DNA of 64,000 nt from JACJWR01 sp964556255 (GTDB lineage Bacteria > Actinomycetota > Actinomycetes > S36-B12 > UBA10799). The translations under genes and the position numbers were made by a program. Below the pieces are notes generated by a model. That model ran no database searches. It saw nothing but the letters and a program-made list of their open reading frames with translations, and had not been told where the DNA came from. Location: contig CAZKVQ010000007.1 of assembly GCA_964556255.1 (NCBI GenBank), positions 13,830-77,829 of the forward strand. Reading direction: 5' to 3'. Position 1 is the stretch's first letter, and every line of letters begins with the position of its first letter. Shown piece by piece: positions 50,355 through 59,090 of this stretch.

Positions 50355-51284
50355 GTGAATCACCCGCAGCCGGGCCTCTTCGTCGCCGAGAGTAGCGAGC
50401 ACATCCATGTCGAGTGGGATCTCGATGCCGACGTTGCGGACGAGGTGGCCATCGGCGCGGTCGCGGCCGCGCGACGCGACGTGACCTTCCTCGGTGGCCC
50501 CAACGTCGTGTGGGGCATTGCCCCTGACCTGTGGCGGCGGTGGTCAGACGGGGCGATCCCAGCTGACGTCATCTCGTTCAGGGGCGTTCCAGGGGCTGGA
50601 CAGGTTGTGGTTCCGGTGACCCAGAGTTCCCTCTGGCTGTGGTGCCACGGCGGTGAGTACGCGGCCGTCTGGCAGGCCGTGTCAGCGGCCATTGCTGCGC
50701 TGTCTGCGGTGGCCACCGTCGTTCGCCATGTGCGCGCCTACAAGGCCCCGGATAGCCGAGATCCGACTGGCTTCATCGACGGAACCGAGAATCCGCGTCT
50801 GGATGAGGCCCTCACGGTTGCACTGGTTCCGCAAGGCTCACCGGGCGCGAGCGGGAGTCCCATCCTGGTGCAGAAGTGCGTTCATCATCTTCCCGCTTTC
50901 GAAGCTCTCTCGATCGCCGCCCAGCAGGAGGTGATCGGACGCACGAAGCCCGACAGCATCCAGTTGTCTCCTCGCGTCATGCCGCCGACGTCACACGTCA
51001 GCCGCAACACCATCACCGACGAGTCCGGGGACGAGCGACACATCTATCGACTCAATACCCCATTCGCCGACGTTCACGAGGTCGGCACCGTCTTCATCGG
51101 GGCATGTGCCGACCCCAGCGTCACCGACTCCATGCTGAACAGGATGTTCGGGGCGGCCCCCGACGGTCTGCGGGATGCCCTGACTGAGTTCTCCGCTCCA
51201 GTCTCCGGCTCCTACTACTTCGCCCCCGCGATGGAGGACCTGACCGCTGTGTTCGGCTCGCTCGCGGACGGCGACGGCGACTGA
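50355..51284 (+). CDS. Dyp-type peroxidase
   Basis: 309 residues. GTG 50355, with GGAAGG about 8 bases upstream. The signature GFIDGTENP (GxxDG, Asp near residue 143) is the catalytic motif. The proximal heme His lies in PTSHVSRN, near residue 217. No Tat signal is visible, so the protein is cytosolic or an encapsulin cargo; no encapsulin gene is nearby. The FTR1 locus lies far away. Confidence 0.92.
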   Translation: MNHPQPGLFVAESSEHIHVEWDLDADVADEVAIGAVAAARRDVTFLGGPNVVWGIAPDLWRRWSDGAIPADVISFRGVPGAGQVVVPVTQSSLWLWCHGGEYAAVWQAVSAAIAALSAVATVVRHVRAYKAPDSRDPTGFIDGTENPRLDEALTVALVPQGSPGASGSPILVQKCVHHLPAFEALSIAAQQEVIGRTKPDSIQLSPRVMPPTSHVSRNTITDESGDERHIYRLNTPFADVHEVGTVFIGACADPSVTDSMLNRMFGAAPDGLRDALTEFSAPVSGSYYFAPAMEDLTAVFGSLADGDGD

Positions 51285-51452
51285 GCTGCGCCTTACATCG
51301 ACGCCGAGAGTCGCGGGACCCGGAAGTTCGATTGGCTAGCCGAGGTCAGGGTTGGCATGACACCTGGCGCCACCCACGGCGCCCCGTTCCTCGCACCGCC
51401 CCTCGCGCGGGTTCAAGGCCTAGGGTGAAGGAGTCGCGAAGGAGGTTCGCTC

Positions 51453-52547
51453 ATGGTGTCTCGTCGGGTAGCCCTACTGGGCGGCGGGAACGGGGCTCGC
51501 ACAGCTGCCGCCGAATTCGGCATCGCCGGTCATGAAGTGGTGATGTTCGAGTTCCCGGGTTTCGCTTCGTCGCTCGCCGGCATCGTGCAGAGCGGTGTCA
51601 TTTGCGCCGACGGTGCCATCTCCGGCACGGCCCCGGTACGGGTCACAACCGATATCGCCGAGGCGGTGCGTGGCGCCGATGTGGTCATGCTGGTGGTGCC
51701 GACCGTCCACCAGTTGGAGTTCGCACGGGCCTTGGCCCCCGTGCTCGCCGACGGTATGGACATCGTTCTGATGCCCGGTTCACTGGGATCCCTGGAGCTG
51801 GTCCAGTATTTCCGTCGGCAGGGGCCGTTGCCCGACATCACTGTCTCCGAGATCGCAGCGCTGCCCTACGCCACCCGGATCTCCGGGCCCTGCGACGTGA
51901 CCGTGTTCGGCCGGCGACGTTATGTTTCGGTCGGGGTATTCCCCGGATCCAAGTCGGATCGCGTCCAGGCGGTGATGGATGACCTCTACCCCGGTATCCG
52001 GATGCACGCCAACGTCCTCGAGGCGGGGCTGAACAATCCCAATCCGACATTGCACTGTCTGGGCGTGCTCATGTCCGCGAGTCGAATCGAATACAGCCAC
52101 GGTGAGTTCTACTACTACGAGGAGGGAATGACCCCCCACGTCTGTCGGGCGATCGAGGCCATCGACGCCGAACGGGTCTCTATCGGGCAGTCATTGGGGT
52201 TGGACATCCTCAGCCTCGTCGACACGTATGACGTCATGGGCTACGGACCCAAGGGGGACAACCTATGGTCGGTCATCCGGGGCGTCATCTGCCTGAACGG
52301 AATCAAGGGTCCAACCGAGATCGACAGCCGATACCTCACAGAAGACGTGCCGATCGGGTTGACGATTTACTCCCAACTCGCCGACCAGCTGGGCGTCGGG
52401 GCTCCGATCATGTCGTCCGTGATCACCTTGGCAGGCGCCCTGTTGAGCCGGGACTTCGTTGCCGAGGGACGTACCACCGCCCGGTGCGGCATTGCCGGAA
52501 TGTCCCGGGAGCAACTGCTCGAGTACGTCGCCACAGGGACCACCTGA
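51453..52547 (+). CDS. Octopine/nopaline dehydrogenase-family protein
   Basis: 364 residues. NAD(P) site VALLGGGNGARTAAAEF; the C-terminal helical domain has NNPNPTLHCLGVLMSASRIE with the catalytic-type His. The family makes or oxidises opines (N-carboxyalkyl amino acids), giving a 2-oxoacid and an amino acid on oxidation. AAGGAGG (51439-51445) lies 7 bases before ATG 51453. First gene of a six-gene operon with a 2-oxoacid oxidoreductase and M20 hydrolase, so an oxidative, catabolic role fits best. Confidence 0.88.
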   Translation: MVSRRVALLGGGNGARTAAAEFGIAGHEVVMFEFPGFASSLAGIVQSGVICADGAISGTAPVRVTTDIAEAVRGADVVMLVVPTVHQLEFARALAPVLADGMDIVLMPGSLGSLELVQYFRRQGPLPDITVSEIAALPYATRISGPCDVTVFGRRRYVSVGVFPGSKSDRVQAVMDDLYPGIRMHANVLEAGLNNPNPTLHCLGVLMSASRIEYSHGEFYYYEEGMTPHVCRAIEAIDAERVSIGQSLGLDILSLVDTYDVMGYGPKGDNLWSVIRGVICLNGIKGPTEIDSRYLTEDVPIGLTIYSQLADQLGVGAPIMSSVITLAGALLSRDFVAEGRTTARCGIAGMSREQLLEYVATGTT

Positions 52548-52583
52548 CCAGCGCTAGGCTAACCGGGGAGAGGAAGGGATTGC

Positions 52584-53189
52584 GTGTTCGCGACTCGAAT
52601 TCACGGTCGGGGCGGCCAGGGCGTCGTCACCGCGGCGGAGTTGTTGTCGGTTGCGGCTTTCGATGAGGGGAAGCACGCCCAGGCATTTCCAAGTTTCGGA
52701 TCCGAACGGACGGGCGCACCCGTCGTGGCCTATTGCCGGATCGCCGACAGGCAGATCCGCAACCGCGAGCCCATCCTCGTGCCCGATGCTCTGATCGTGC
52801 AGGACGCGACACTGCTCCATCAGGTCGACCTCCTCGCCGGGCTCCCGTCCGATGGCTACGTCCTGGTCAACACGACTCGAACCTTCGCCGAGCTCGGACT
52901 GGCGCAGTTCGTCGCCGCCCACCGCCCTGAGCGGCTCATGACTGTGCCCGCAACAGAGATCGCCCTGGCCCATCTAGGGCGACCATTGCCGAACGCGGTT
53001 CTGCTGGGGGGCTTTGCCGCGCTGACCGGTCAGGTGGCCCTCGCCGGTGTGCAGGAAGCCGTCATCGAACGATTCCCCGGTGCGATCGGCGAAGCGAACG
53101 CCGCCGCGGCCGGTGAAGCACACCGCGAGGTGCTGGCGCGGGTTGCCGGACAGCGTTGGCGGGAGGAGGAACATGCGATCGCAGATTGA
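52584..53189 (+). CDS. porG: 2-oxoacid:ferredoxin oxidoreductase, gamma subunit
   Basis: 201 residues. IHGRGGQGVVTAAELLSVAAFDEGKHAQAFPSFGSERTGAPV is the defining gamma signature. GTG 52584. The gene overlaps the alpha gene by 17 bases. Part of an enzyme that oxidises a 2-oxoacid with CoA to acyl-CoA and reduces ferredoxin. Confidence 0.93.
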   Translation: MFATRIHGRGGQGVVTAAELLSVAAFDEGKHAQAFPSFGSERTGAPVVAYCRIADRQIRNREPILVPDALIVQDATLLHQVDLLAGLPSDGYVLVNTTRTFAELGLAQFVAAHRPERLMTVPATEIALAHLGRPLPNAVLLGGFAALTGQVALAGVQEAVIERFPGAIGEANAAAAGEAHREVLARVAGQRWREEEHAIAD

Positions 53190-54456
53190 GGGATCTCAGG
53201 CCGTTGCCCAGGCAGTGGCTCTCGCTCGACCCGAGGTGATCTGTGCCTATCCCATCTCGCCGCAGACCCACATCGTGGAGACGCTGAGCCGGATCGTGAA
53301 GTCGGGCCAACTGAAGCCCTGTGAGTACCTGAACGTGGAGAGCGAATTCGCAGCGATGAGCGCCTGTATCGGTGCTTCGGCCGCAGGTGCCCGTACCTAC
53401 ACCGCCACCGCGAGCCAGGGATTGCTGTACATGGCTGAAGCCGTCTATAACGCCTCTGGGCTGGGACTGCCGATCGTGATGACCGTGGCGAATCGAGCGA
53501 TCGGCGCCCCTATCAACATCTGGAACGACCACTCAGACTCCATGAGTCAGCGCGACTCCGGCTGGATCCAGATCTACGCGGAGGACAATCAGGAGGCCGT
53601 CGATCTACACCTGCAGGCCTTCCGGCTCGCTGAGGAAGTGTCGCTGCCGGTGATGGTCTGTATGGACGGCTTCATCCTGACCCACGCTGTGGAAGAGGTG
53701 GACCTGCCCGATCAGGCCCTCGTCGACGGTTTCCTGCCGCCGTTCGAACCCAGGCAAGTGCTCGATCCTGCTGATCCAGTGTCGATCGGGGCGATGGTGG
53801 GTCCGGAGGCTTTCACCGAAGTTCGATACCTGGCGCACCTTCGCCAGATGCGGGCGCTGGAATTGATCCCGCAGATCGCGGCGGAGTTCGGGGCGGTGAC
53901 CGGCCGGATACGCGATGGCCTGATCTCCGGCTACCAACTCGAGGACGCTGAGACCGTGGTCGTGGCCCTAGGCTCGGTGCTGGGAACGCTTAAGGACACC
54001 GTTGATGAACTCCGCGCCGACGGACACCGGGTGGGAATCCTGGGGATCACGTCGTTCAGACCCTTCCCGTTGGCGGCAGTGCGGCGAGCGCTGGCCGGTG
54101 CCAAGGGAGTGATCGTGCTGGAGAAGGCACTGGCGGTCGGGATAGGTGGCATCGTCTCCTCCAATGTCCGCACCGCCCTCGCAGATCTGTCGATTCCCAC
54201 CAGCACCGTGATCGCGGGTCTGGGCGGACGACCGATCCTGGTCGAGTCACTACGCGAGATGATCCTTAAGGCCCGTGATCGGGAGCTTGCCGAATTGGCC
54301 TTCCTCGACCTGCGCAGCGAACTGATCGAGCGGGAATTGGAGCGCACCCGTGCCAGCCGCCGATCCGGACCGGCCGCCGAGAACATCCTTCGCGATCTTG
54401 GCGCGGTCGGCGCCCGACGTCCCAGCCCGACCTCGACCGAGAGCAGGCCGCGATGA
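53173..54456 (+). CDS. porA: 2-oxoacid:ferredoxin oxidoreductase, alpha subunit
   Basis: 427 residues. ATG 53173 has GGAGGAGG upstream. Domain I signature EGSQAVAQAVALARPEVICAYPISPQTHIVE and the CoA/TPP-side segment NVESEFAAMSACIGASAAGARTYTATASQGLLYM match PorA more than KorA. A late VLEKALAVGIGG segment is conserved. Overlaps the beta gene by 4 bases (ATGA). Confidence 0.93.
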   Translation: MRSQIEGSQAVAQAVALARPEVICAYPISPQTHIVETLSRIVKSGQLKPCEYLNVESEFAAMSACIGASAAGARTYTATASQGLLYMAEAVYNASGLGLPIVMTVANRAIGAPINIWNDHSDSMSQRDSGWIQIYAEDNQEAVDLHLQAFRLAEEVSLPVMVCMDGFILTHAVEEVDLPDQALVDGFLPPFEPRQVLDPADPVSIGAMVGPEAFTEVRYLAHLRQMRALELIPQIAAEFGAVTGRIRDGLISGYQLEDAETVVVALGSVLGTLKDTVDELRADGHRVGILGITSFRPFPLAAVRRALAGAKGVIVLEKALAVGIGGIVSSNVRTALADLSIPTSTVIAGLGGRPILVESLREMILKARDRELAELAFLDLRSELIERELERTRASRRSGPAAENILRDLGAVGARRPSPTSTESRPR

Positions 54457-55484
54457 GTGAGCAGGTGAAGTTCTATCAAGTCGGATCGTTCGCCGTCGGT
54501 AATCGCCTGCTGGACATCGAGTCGGTGCAGTCGGATCCCGAACGTTCCAATTCCATCAACAGCGGTCACCGCGCGTGTCAGGGCTGTGGTGAGGCGCTGG
54601 GTGCTCGGTACGCCCTCGACGCGGCGATGCGAGCCACCGATGACCAACTCGTGGCGGTCAACGCGACAGGTTGTCTGGAGGTCTTCTCGACGCCGTATCC
54701 GGAGACGAGTTGGCAGATCCCGTGGCTGCACTCGCTCTTCGGCAACGCGCCATCGGTCGCCAGCGGGGTTGCCGCCGCGCTCCGGGTGAAGGGTCGCTCC
54801 GATGTCCGGGTGGTAGCCCAGGGCGGTGACGGCGGGACTGTCGACATCGGCATGGGGACGTTGTCGGGAATGTTTGAGCGCAACGATGACGTGCTGTACA
54901 TCTGCTACGACAACGAGGCGTACATGAACACCGGCGTGCAGCGCTCAGGGGCCACACCCCCAGCCGCCCGGACAATGACTACGCAGGCGGTGGGTCCTCA
55001 CCCCGGTGCGCCGTTTGGGCAAGGCAAGGACCTGCCGCGGATAGCGATGGCCCACGAGATCCCGTACGTCGCGACCGCCACAGTCGCGGATCTGCGCGAC
55101 CTCGAGGCGAAGGCGACAACCGCGATGTCGATCCGGGGGGCCCGTTACCTGCACGTGCTGGTGCCGTGTCCCCTCGGTTGGGGCTCGGCGAGCAGTGACA
55201 CGATCGCGTTGGCCCGGCTCGCGACCCAAAGCGGACTGTTCCCGGTCTTCGAGGCCCATCATGGGGAGGTCACCTCCGTCACGAAGATCAGACAGCGGGT
55301 GCCTGTGGTGGACTATCTAAAACGGCAGAAGCGCTACGCGCATCTGTTTGCGGGTGACGGAGACCTGGAAACGCTGGAACGCCTGCAGGCGGCCGCCGAC
55401 CGGAACATCGCCCGATACGGGTTGTTGCCCGAAGGGCTCGAGCAGGCAGCTGAGGAGCGGGCCGCTGAGGAGGGTCACAGCTGA
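54453..55484 (+). CDS. porB: 2-oxoacid:ferredoxin oxidoreductase, beta (TPP) subunit
   Basis: 343 residues. ATG 54453 overlaps porA. TPP site GGDGGTVDIGMGTLSGMFERNDDVLYICYDNEAYMNTG (GDG to NN/NE-type motif). Cysteines for one 4Fe-4S cluster appear in RACQGCGEAL and NATGCLEV, with a later Cys. The terminal stop overlaps the next gene (TGATG). Confidence 0.93.
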   Translation: MSEQVKFYQVGSFAVGNRLLDIESVQSDPERSNSINSGHRACQGCGEALGARYALDAAMRATDDQLVAVNATGCLEVFSTPYPETSWQIPWLHSLFGNAPSVASGVAAALRVKGRSDVRVVAQGGDGGTVDIGMGTLSGMFERNDDVLYICYDNEAYMNTGVQRSGATPPAARTMTTQAVGPHPGAPFGQGKDLPRIAMAHEIPYVATATVADLRDLEAKATTAMSIRGARYLHVLVPCPLGWGSASSDTIALARLATQSGLFPVFEAHHGEVTSVTKIRQRVPVVDYLKRQKRYAHLFAGDGDLETLERLQAAADRNIARYGLLPEGLEQAAEERAAEEGHS

Positions 55485-57130
55485 TGGACAAACCGTTCGC
55501 GATCACCTTGGACGTCGGGTCGAGTCTGGCCAACAAGACCGGAACCTGGCGTACCGAACGCCCGGTCTACCAGAACGGCTTGCCGCCCTGTAATGACGCC
55601 TGTCCGGCAGGGGAGAACATCCAGGGTTGGCTCTACTATGCGGAGGAGGGTCGCTACGAGGATGCCTGGCGGGTCCTGGTGCGGGACAACCCCTTCCCGG
55701 CCATCATGGGCCGAGTCTGCTACCACCCCTGCCAGACAGCCTGCAATCGTGCTCAACTCGACCAGCCGGTGGGTATCAACTCCGTAGAACGTTTCCTCGG
55801 CGACGCAGCGCTGCGGGAGGGTTGGCAATTCGACCCGGCGCCACCAGCCACCGGAAAGCGGGTGCTCGTCATTGGCGCGGGCCCGAGCGGTCTGTCGGCG
55901 GCCTACCACCTACGCCGGGCTGGTCATATGGTCGTCGTCCGGGACGCCGGGCCGAAACCGGGCGGCATGATGCGGTTCGGCATCCCGGCCTACCGACTAC
56001 CCAGGGACGTGCTGGACGCGGAGATTCGACGTGTGCTCCACCTAGGCGTGGAGTTGGAATTGGACTCGCGAGTGGACGATGTCCTCGCGGCCAAGGTCGA
56101 GGGCGGCTTCGATGCCGTGTTCCTCGCGGTCGGTGCCCACATCGGCAAACGGGCTTACATACCCGCCGGTGAGTCCTCCCACATCCTCGACGCCATCGGA
56201 CTGCTCCGCGATATGGAGGGCGAAGACAAGCCGCTGCTCGGCAGACGGGTGGTGGTCTATGGGGGTGGCAATACCGCGATGGACGCCGCCCGGACGGCCA
56301 AGCGCCTGGGTGCGGAGGAGGCGATCATCGTCTATCGGCGCACGCGTGATCGGATGCCAGCGCACGACATCGAGGTGGAGGAGGCGCTCGAGGAGGGGGT
56401 GCTGATGCGCTGGCTCTCGACGATCAAGCACGTTGACTCCGATCACATCACGGTCGAGCGGATGGAGCTTGATGAGACGGGCTTTCCGCAGCCCACCGGG
56501 GAAACTGAGGAGTTGGCGGCGGATTCCCTCGTCCTGGCCCTCGGCCAGGAGGTAGACCTTTCCCTGCTCGACGGAGTCCCCGGGCTCAACCTCACCAACG
56601 GCGTCGTGGAGGTGGGTCCCAACATGATGACCGGAGCGGAAGGGATCTTCGCCGGCGGCGACATGGTGCCGTCCGAACGGACGGTGACGGTGGCGGTTGG
56701 CCACGGTAAGTTGGCGGCCCGAAACATCGACGGGTGGTTGCGCGGCGAGGAGTTCGTGCACCCGCCACGGCCGGCGCTCGCGAGTTTCGACCGGCTCAAC
56801 ACCTGGTACTACACCGACGCCGACAAGACGGTCCGACCCACGCTCGACCTGGCACGGCGTCTCGATTCGTTTGAGGAAGTCAAGGGCGGACTCACCGAGT
56901 CAACGGCCCTGTTCGAGGCGCGCCGCTGTCTCTCCTGTGGCAACTGTTTCGGCTGCGACAACTGCTTCGGGGTCTGCCCGGACAATGCCGTCCGAAAGTT
57001 CCCACGCGGGTCGGCAGAGGGGGACAACGGCCGGGATTACGCGTTCGACCTCGACTACTGCAAAGGCTGCGGCATTTGTGTCAACGAGTGCCCGTCGGGG
57101 GCGATCCTGATGATTCCCGAGGAGACGTAG
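55484..57130 (+). CDS. GltD-like NAD(P)H oxidoreductase fused to ferredoxin domain (POR delta)
   Basis: 548 residues. N-terminal cluster region CNDACPAGENIQGWL and CYHPCQTACNR, then FAD site VLVIGAGPSGLSAAYHL, an NAD(P) site VVVYGGGNTAMDAARTAKRLG and QEVDLSLLDGV, as in GltD. The C-terminus (about 470-548) is a bacterial ferredoxin with CLSCGNCFGCDNCFGVCP and CKGCGICVNECP, two 4Fe-4S clusters, the usual POR delta. The fusion probably links 2-oxoacid oxidation to NAD(P). Confidence 0.9.
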   Translation: MDKPFAITLDVGSSLANKTGTWRTERPVYQNGLPPCNDACPAGENIQGWLYYAEEGRYEDAWRVLVRDNPFPAIMGRVCYHPCQTACNRAQLDQPVGINSVERFLGDAALREGWQFDPAPPATGKRVLVIGAGPSGLSAAYHLRRAGHMVVVRDAGPKPGGMMRFGIPAYRLPRDVLDAEIRRVLHLGVELELDSRVDDVLAAKVEGGFDAVFLAVGAHIGKRAYIPAGESSHILDAIGLLRDMEGEDKPLLGRRVVVYGGGNTAMDAARTAKRLGAEEAIIVYRRTRDRMPAHDIEVEEALEEGVLMRWLSTIKHVDSDHITVERMELDETGFPQPTGETEELAADSLVLALGQEVDLSLLDGVPGLNLTNGVVEVGPNMMTGAEGIFAGGDMVPSERTVTVAVGHGKLAARNIDGWLRGEEFVHPPRPALASFDRLNTWYYTDADKTVRPTLDLARRLDSFEEVKGGLTESTALFEARRCLSCGNCFGCDNCFGVCPDNAVRKFPRGSAEGDNGRDYAFDLDYCKGCGICVNECPSGAILMIPEET

Positions 57131-57134
57131 TCAG

Positions 57135-58379
57135 ATGACCGACCTGGTGCAGCAGTGTGAGCGCATCGCCCGCGAACTGGGCGCGACCTACCAGGACCTC
57201 CATCGGCATCCGGAACTCTCGGGCACTGAACAGCGCACCGCCGGGATTGCGGCGGCGGCCCTGCGCGACGCGGGCTTCGAGGTGATGACCGGAATCGGCG
57301 GTCATGGTGTGGTGGGAATCCTGCGCAACGGCCCAGGCGAGACTGTCTGGCTGCGGGCGGACATGGACGGCCTGCCCATGGCGGAGGCCACGGGACTGCC
57401 ATACGCGAGTAAGGAGTATGGCGTCGACCCGTCTGGGGAGAGGGTTCCCATCGCCCACGCCTGTGGTCACGACATGCATGTGACCTGTCTGATCGGAGCG
57501 ACGACGGTGCTGGCCGCCACCAAAGCGGACTGGAGCGGCACCGTAGTCGCCATCTTCCAACCCGCAGAGGAGACGTTGGAAGGAGCCCGTGGGATGCTCG
57601 ACGACGGGTTGGCTTCCCGCGTCCCAACCCCCGCGGTGGTGTTGGGACAGCATGTGGCACCGCTTCCGGCAGGAATCGTGTTCTACCGCCCGGGCGCGAT
57701 CCTCGCCGCCGCCGACGATTTCGAGATCGTTCTCCACGGCGCGGGTGGACACGCCTCGCGCCCGGAAACGACCGTCGATCCGGTCGTGATGGCGGCCTCC
57801 CTGATCCTGCGGCTGCAGACAATCGTGTCCCGAAGTCTTGCCGCGGCCGACGCGGCCGTCGTGACCGTGGGCCGGGTCCAGGCCGGAACCAAAGACAACA
57901 TCATCCCCGATTTCGCGACCCTCAACGTCACGGTTCGAACGTTCGACCCAGGGGTCCGAACCAAGGTCGTCGCCGTACTTCACCGAATGGTCGAGGCCGA
58001 GGCGCTGGCCGCCGGAGCACCGCGTGATCCGGAAGTCACCTGCACATCCTCCTGCCCGGTGACAGCCAACGAACCGGCGGCGACAGCGAGGGTGGCGGAG
58101 GCGCTCGCGGAAGGATTGGGTTCCGGGCGTGTCTGGGAATCTCCGCGGCCAGGGACAGGTTCGGAGGACTTCGGACTGCTCGGTGCTGCCGTCGGCGTGC
58201 CCTCGGTGTTCTGGTTCCTGGGCGGCGCAGACCCTGAGCTCTTCGCAGGCGGCGGCGACCCCGTTCGGATAATCGAGTCCCTACCGTCGAACCATTCACC
58301 CGACTACGCTCCTGTCATCGAACCCACCTTGAGTACAGGTATCGCGGCCTTGGTGGCGGCGGCCCGCGGGTGGCTGTGA
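57135..58379 (+). CDS. M20-family amidohydrolase (hippurate/N-acyl amino acid hydrolase type)
   Basis: 414 residues. HRHPELSGTEQRTAGIAAAAL, VWLRADMDGLPM, HACGHDMHVTCLIGA (metal-binding Cys and His) and IFQPAEETLEGARGM are the M20D motifs; TGSEDFGLLG contains the later Glu/His site. The enzyme cleaves N-acyl amino acids. It starts 4 bases after the GltD-like gene and completes the operon. Confidence 0.93.
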   Translation: MTDLVQQCERIARELGATYQDLHRHPELSGTEQRTAGIAAAALRDAGFEVMTGIGGHGVVGILRNGPGETVWLRADMDGLPMAEATGLPYASKEYGVDPSGERVPIAHACGHDMHVTCLIGATTVLAATKADWSGTVVAIFQPAEETLEGARGMLDDGLASRVPTPAVVLGQHVAPLPAGIVFYRPGAILAAADDFEIVLHGAGGHASRPETTVDPVVMAASLILRLQTIVSRSLAAADAAVVTVGRVQAGTKDNIIPDFATLNVTVRTFDPGVRTKVVAVLHRMVEAEALAAGAPRDPEVTCTSSCPVTANEPAATARVAEALAEGLGSGRVWESPRPGTGSEDFGLLGAAVGVPSVFWFLGGADPELFAGGGDPVRIIESLPSNHSPDYAPVIEPTLSTGIAALVAAARGWL

Positions 58380-58535
58380 GGTCCGGAACCCATAGGTGGG
58401 TTTAGATGCCCAGGTCTGCCCGGGTGTCATCGGTCGTTGAAGAAGGAACCACTCTGCCGGAACTCATCATGATGCTCACGCGCCGGCGGTAGTTTTGGAG
58501 TGTCTGATTGGCCGGACCATGGAGGGGATAGAGCT

Positions 58536-58997
58536 ATGAAATCAGCACCGAAGTGGATCGCGATCGTGCTCTACATCGCAGGTGCGATCCTTATCATCGG
58601 CGGCGGCGTCACCTACGCCACCGTCTCAAGTCAATTGGCCGCGGAGAAGATCACCGTGACCCCCGATGCGAGTTGCCAGCAGGGCGCGAAGGTTGAGGGT
58701 CCGTACTCAGCCTGGTGCATGGCGGAGATCATCAAGGAACACGCGCTCAAGGCGACCGGCGGCAAGACCTACGCGGAACTGCCCAGGGATGCCGAGGTGA
58801 GGGCAACCGCGATGGACGCTTCGTTCCTGCGCGCATCGCTGTTCACATCTGTCGTTGCGTTCGGCGTGGCGGCCTTCGCCGTTGGCGTGGGCATCATCAC
58901 CGTCCTTGTCGGTTTGGCGATCCACGCTCTGGACAAGAGGACCAGGGCAGCCGCCGCACCAGCCGCGGCCGCACCGAGCGAGCCGGCAGCCGCCTAA
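58536..58997 (+). CDS. Two-pass membrane protein, unknown
   Basis: 153 residues. ATG 58536 has GGAGGGG upstream. Helix 1 (WIAIVLYIAGAILIIGGGVTYATV), an extracellular loop with two Cys (ASCQQGAKV, AWCMAEI), helix 2 (SVVAFGVAAFAVGVGIITVLVGLAIHAL) and an Ala/Pro tail. The paired Cys may form a disulfide. Similar proteins are common in actinobacteria without assigned function. Confidence 0.7.
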   Translation: MKSAPKWIAIVLYIAGAILIIGGGVTYATVSSQLAAEKITVTPDASCQQGAKVEGPYSAWCMAEIIKEHALKATGGKTYAELPRDAEVRATAMDASFLRASLFTSVVAFGVAAFAVGVGIITVLVGLAIHALDKRTRAAAAPAAAAPSEPAAA

Positions 58998-59011
58998 CTG
59001 CAGTTCCAGCG

Positions 59012-59048
59012 TTGTGGGAGGGTCGCCAACATGGTGGCCCTCCCACAA
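59012..59048. terminator. Hairpin between convergent genes
   Basis: TTGTGGGAGGG (59012-59022) pairs perfectly with CCCTCCCACAA (59038-59048); the loop is 15 bases. It lies between the two-pass membrane protein and the WS/DGAT gene. Confidence 0.75.
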
Positions 59049-59090
59049 TCACGTCGGCATGGATCTCGTCGGCATGGCTACAGGCGTGGG

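Noticed and set aside
50355..51284. EfeB (iron transport peroxidase)
   Set aside because: It is a Dyp-type peroxidase but lacks a Tat signal and lies 20 kb from the FTR1 locus.
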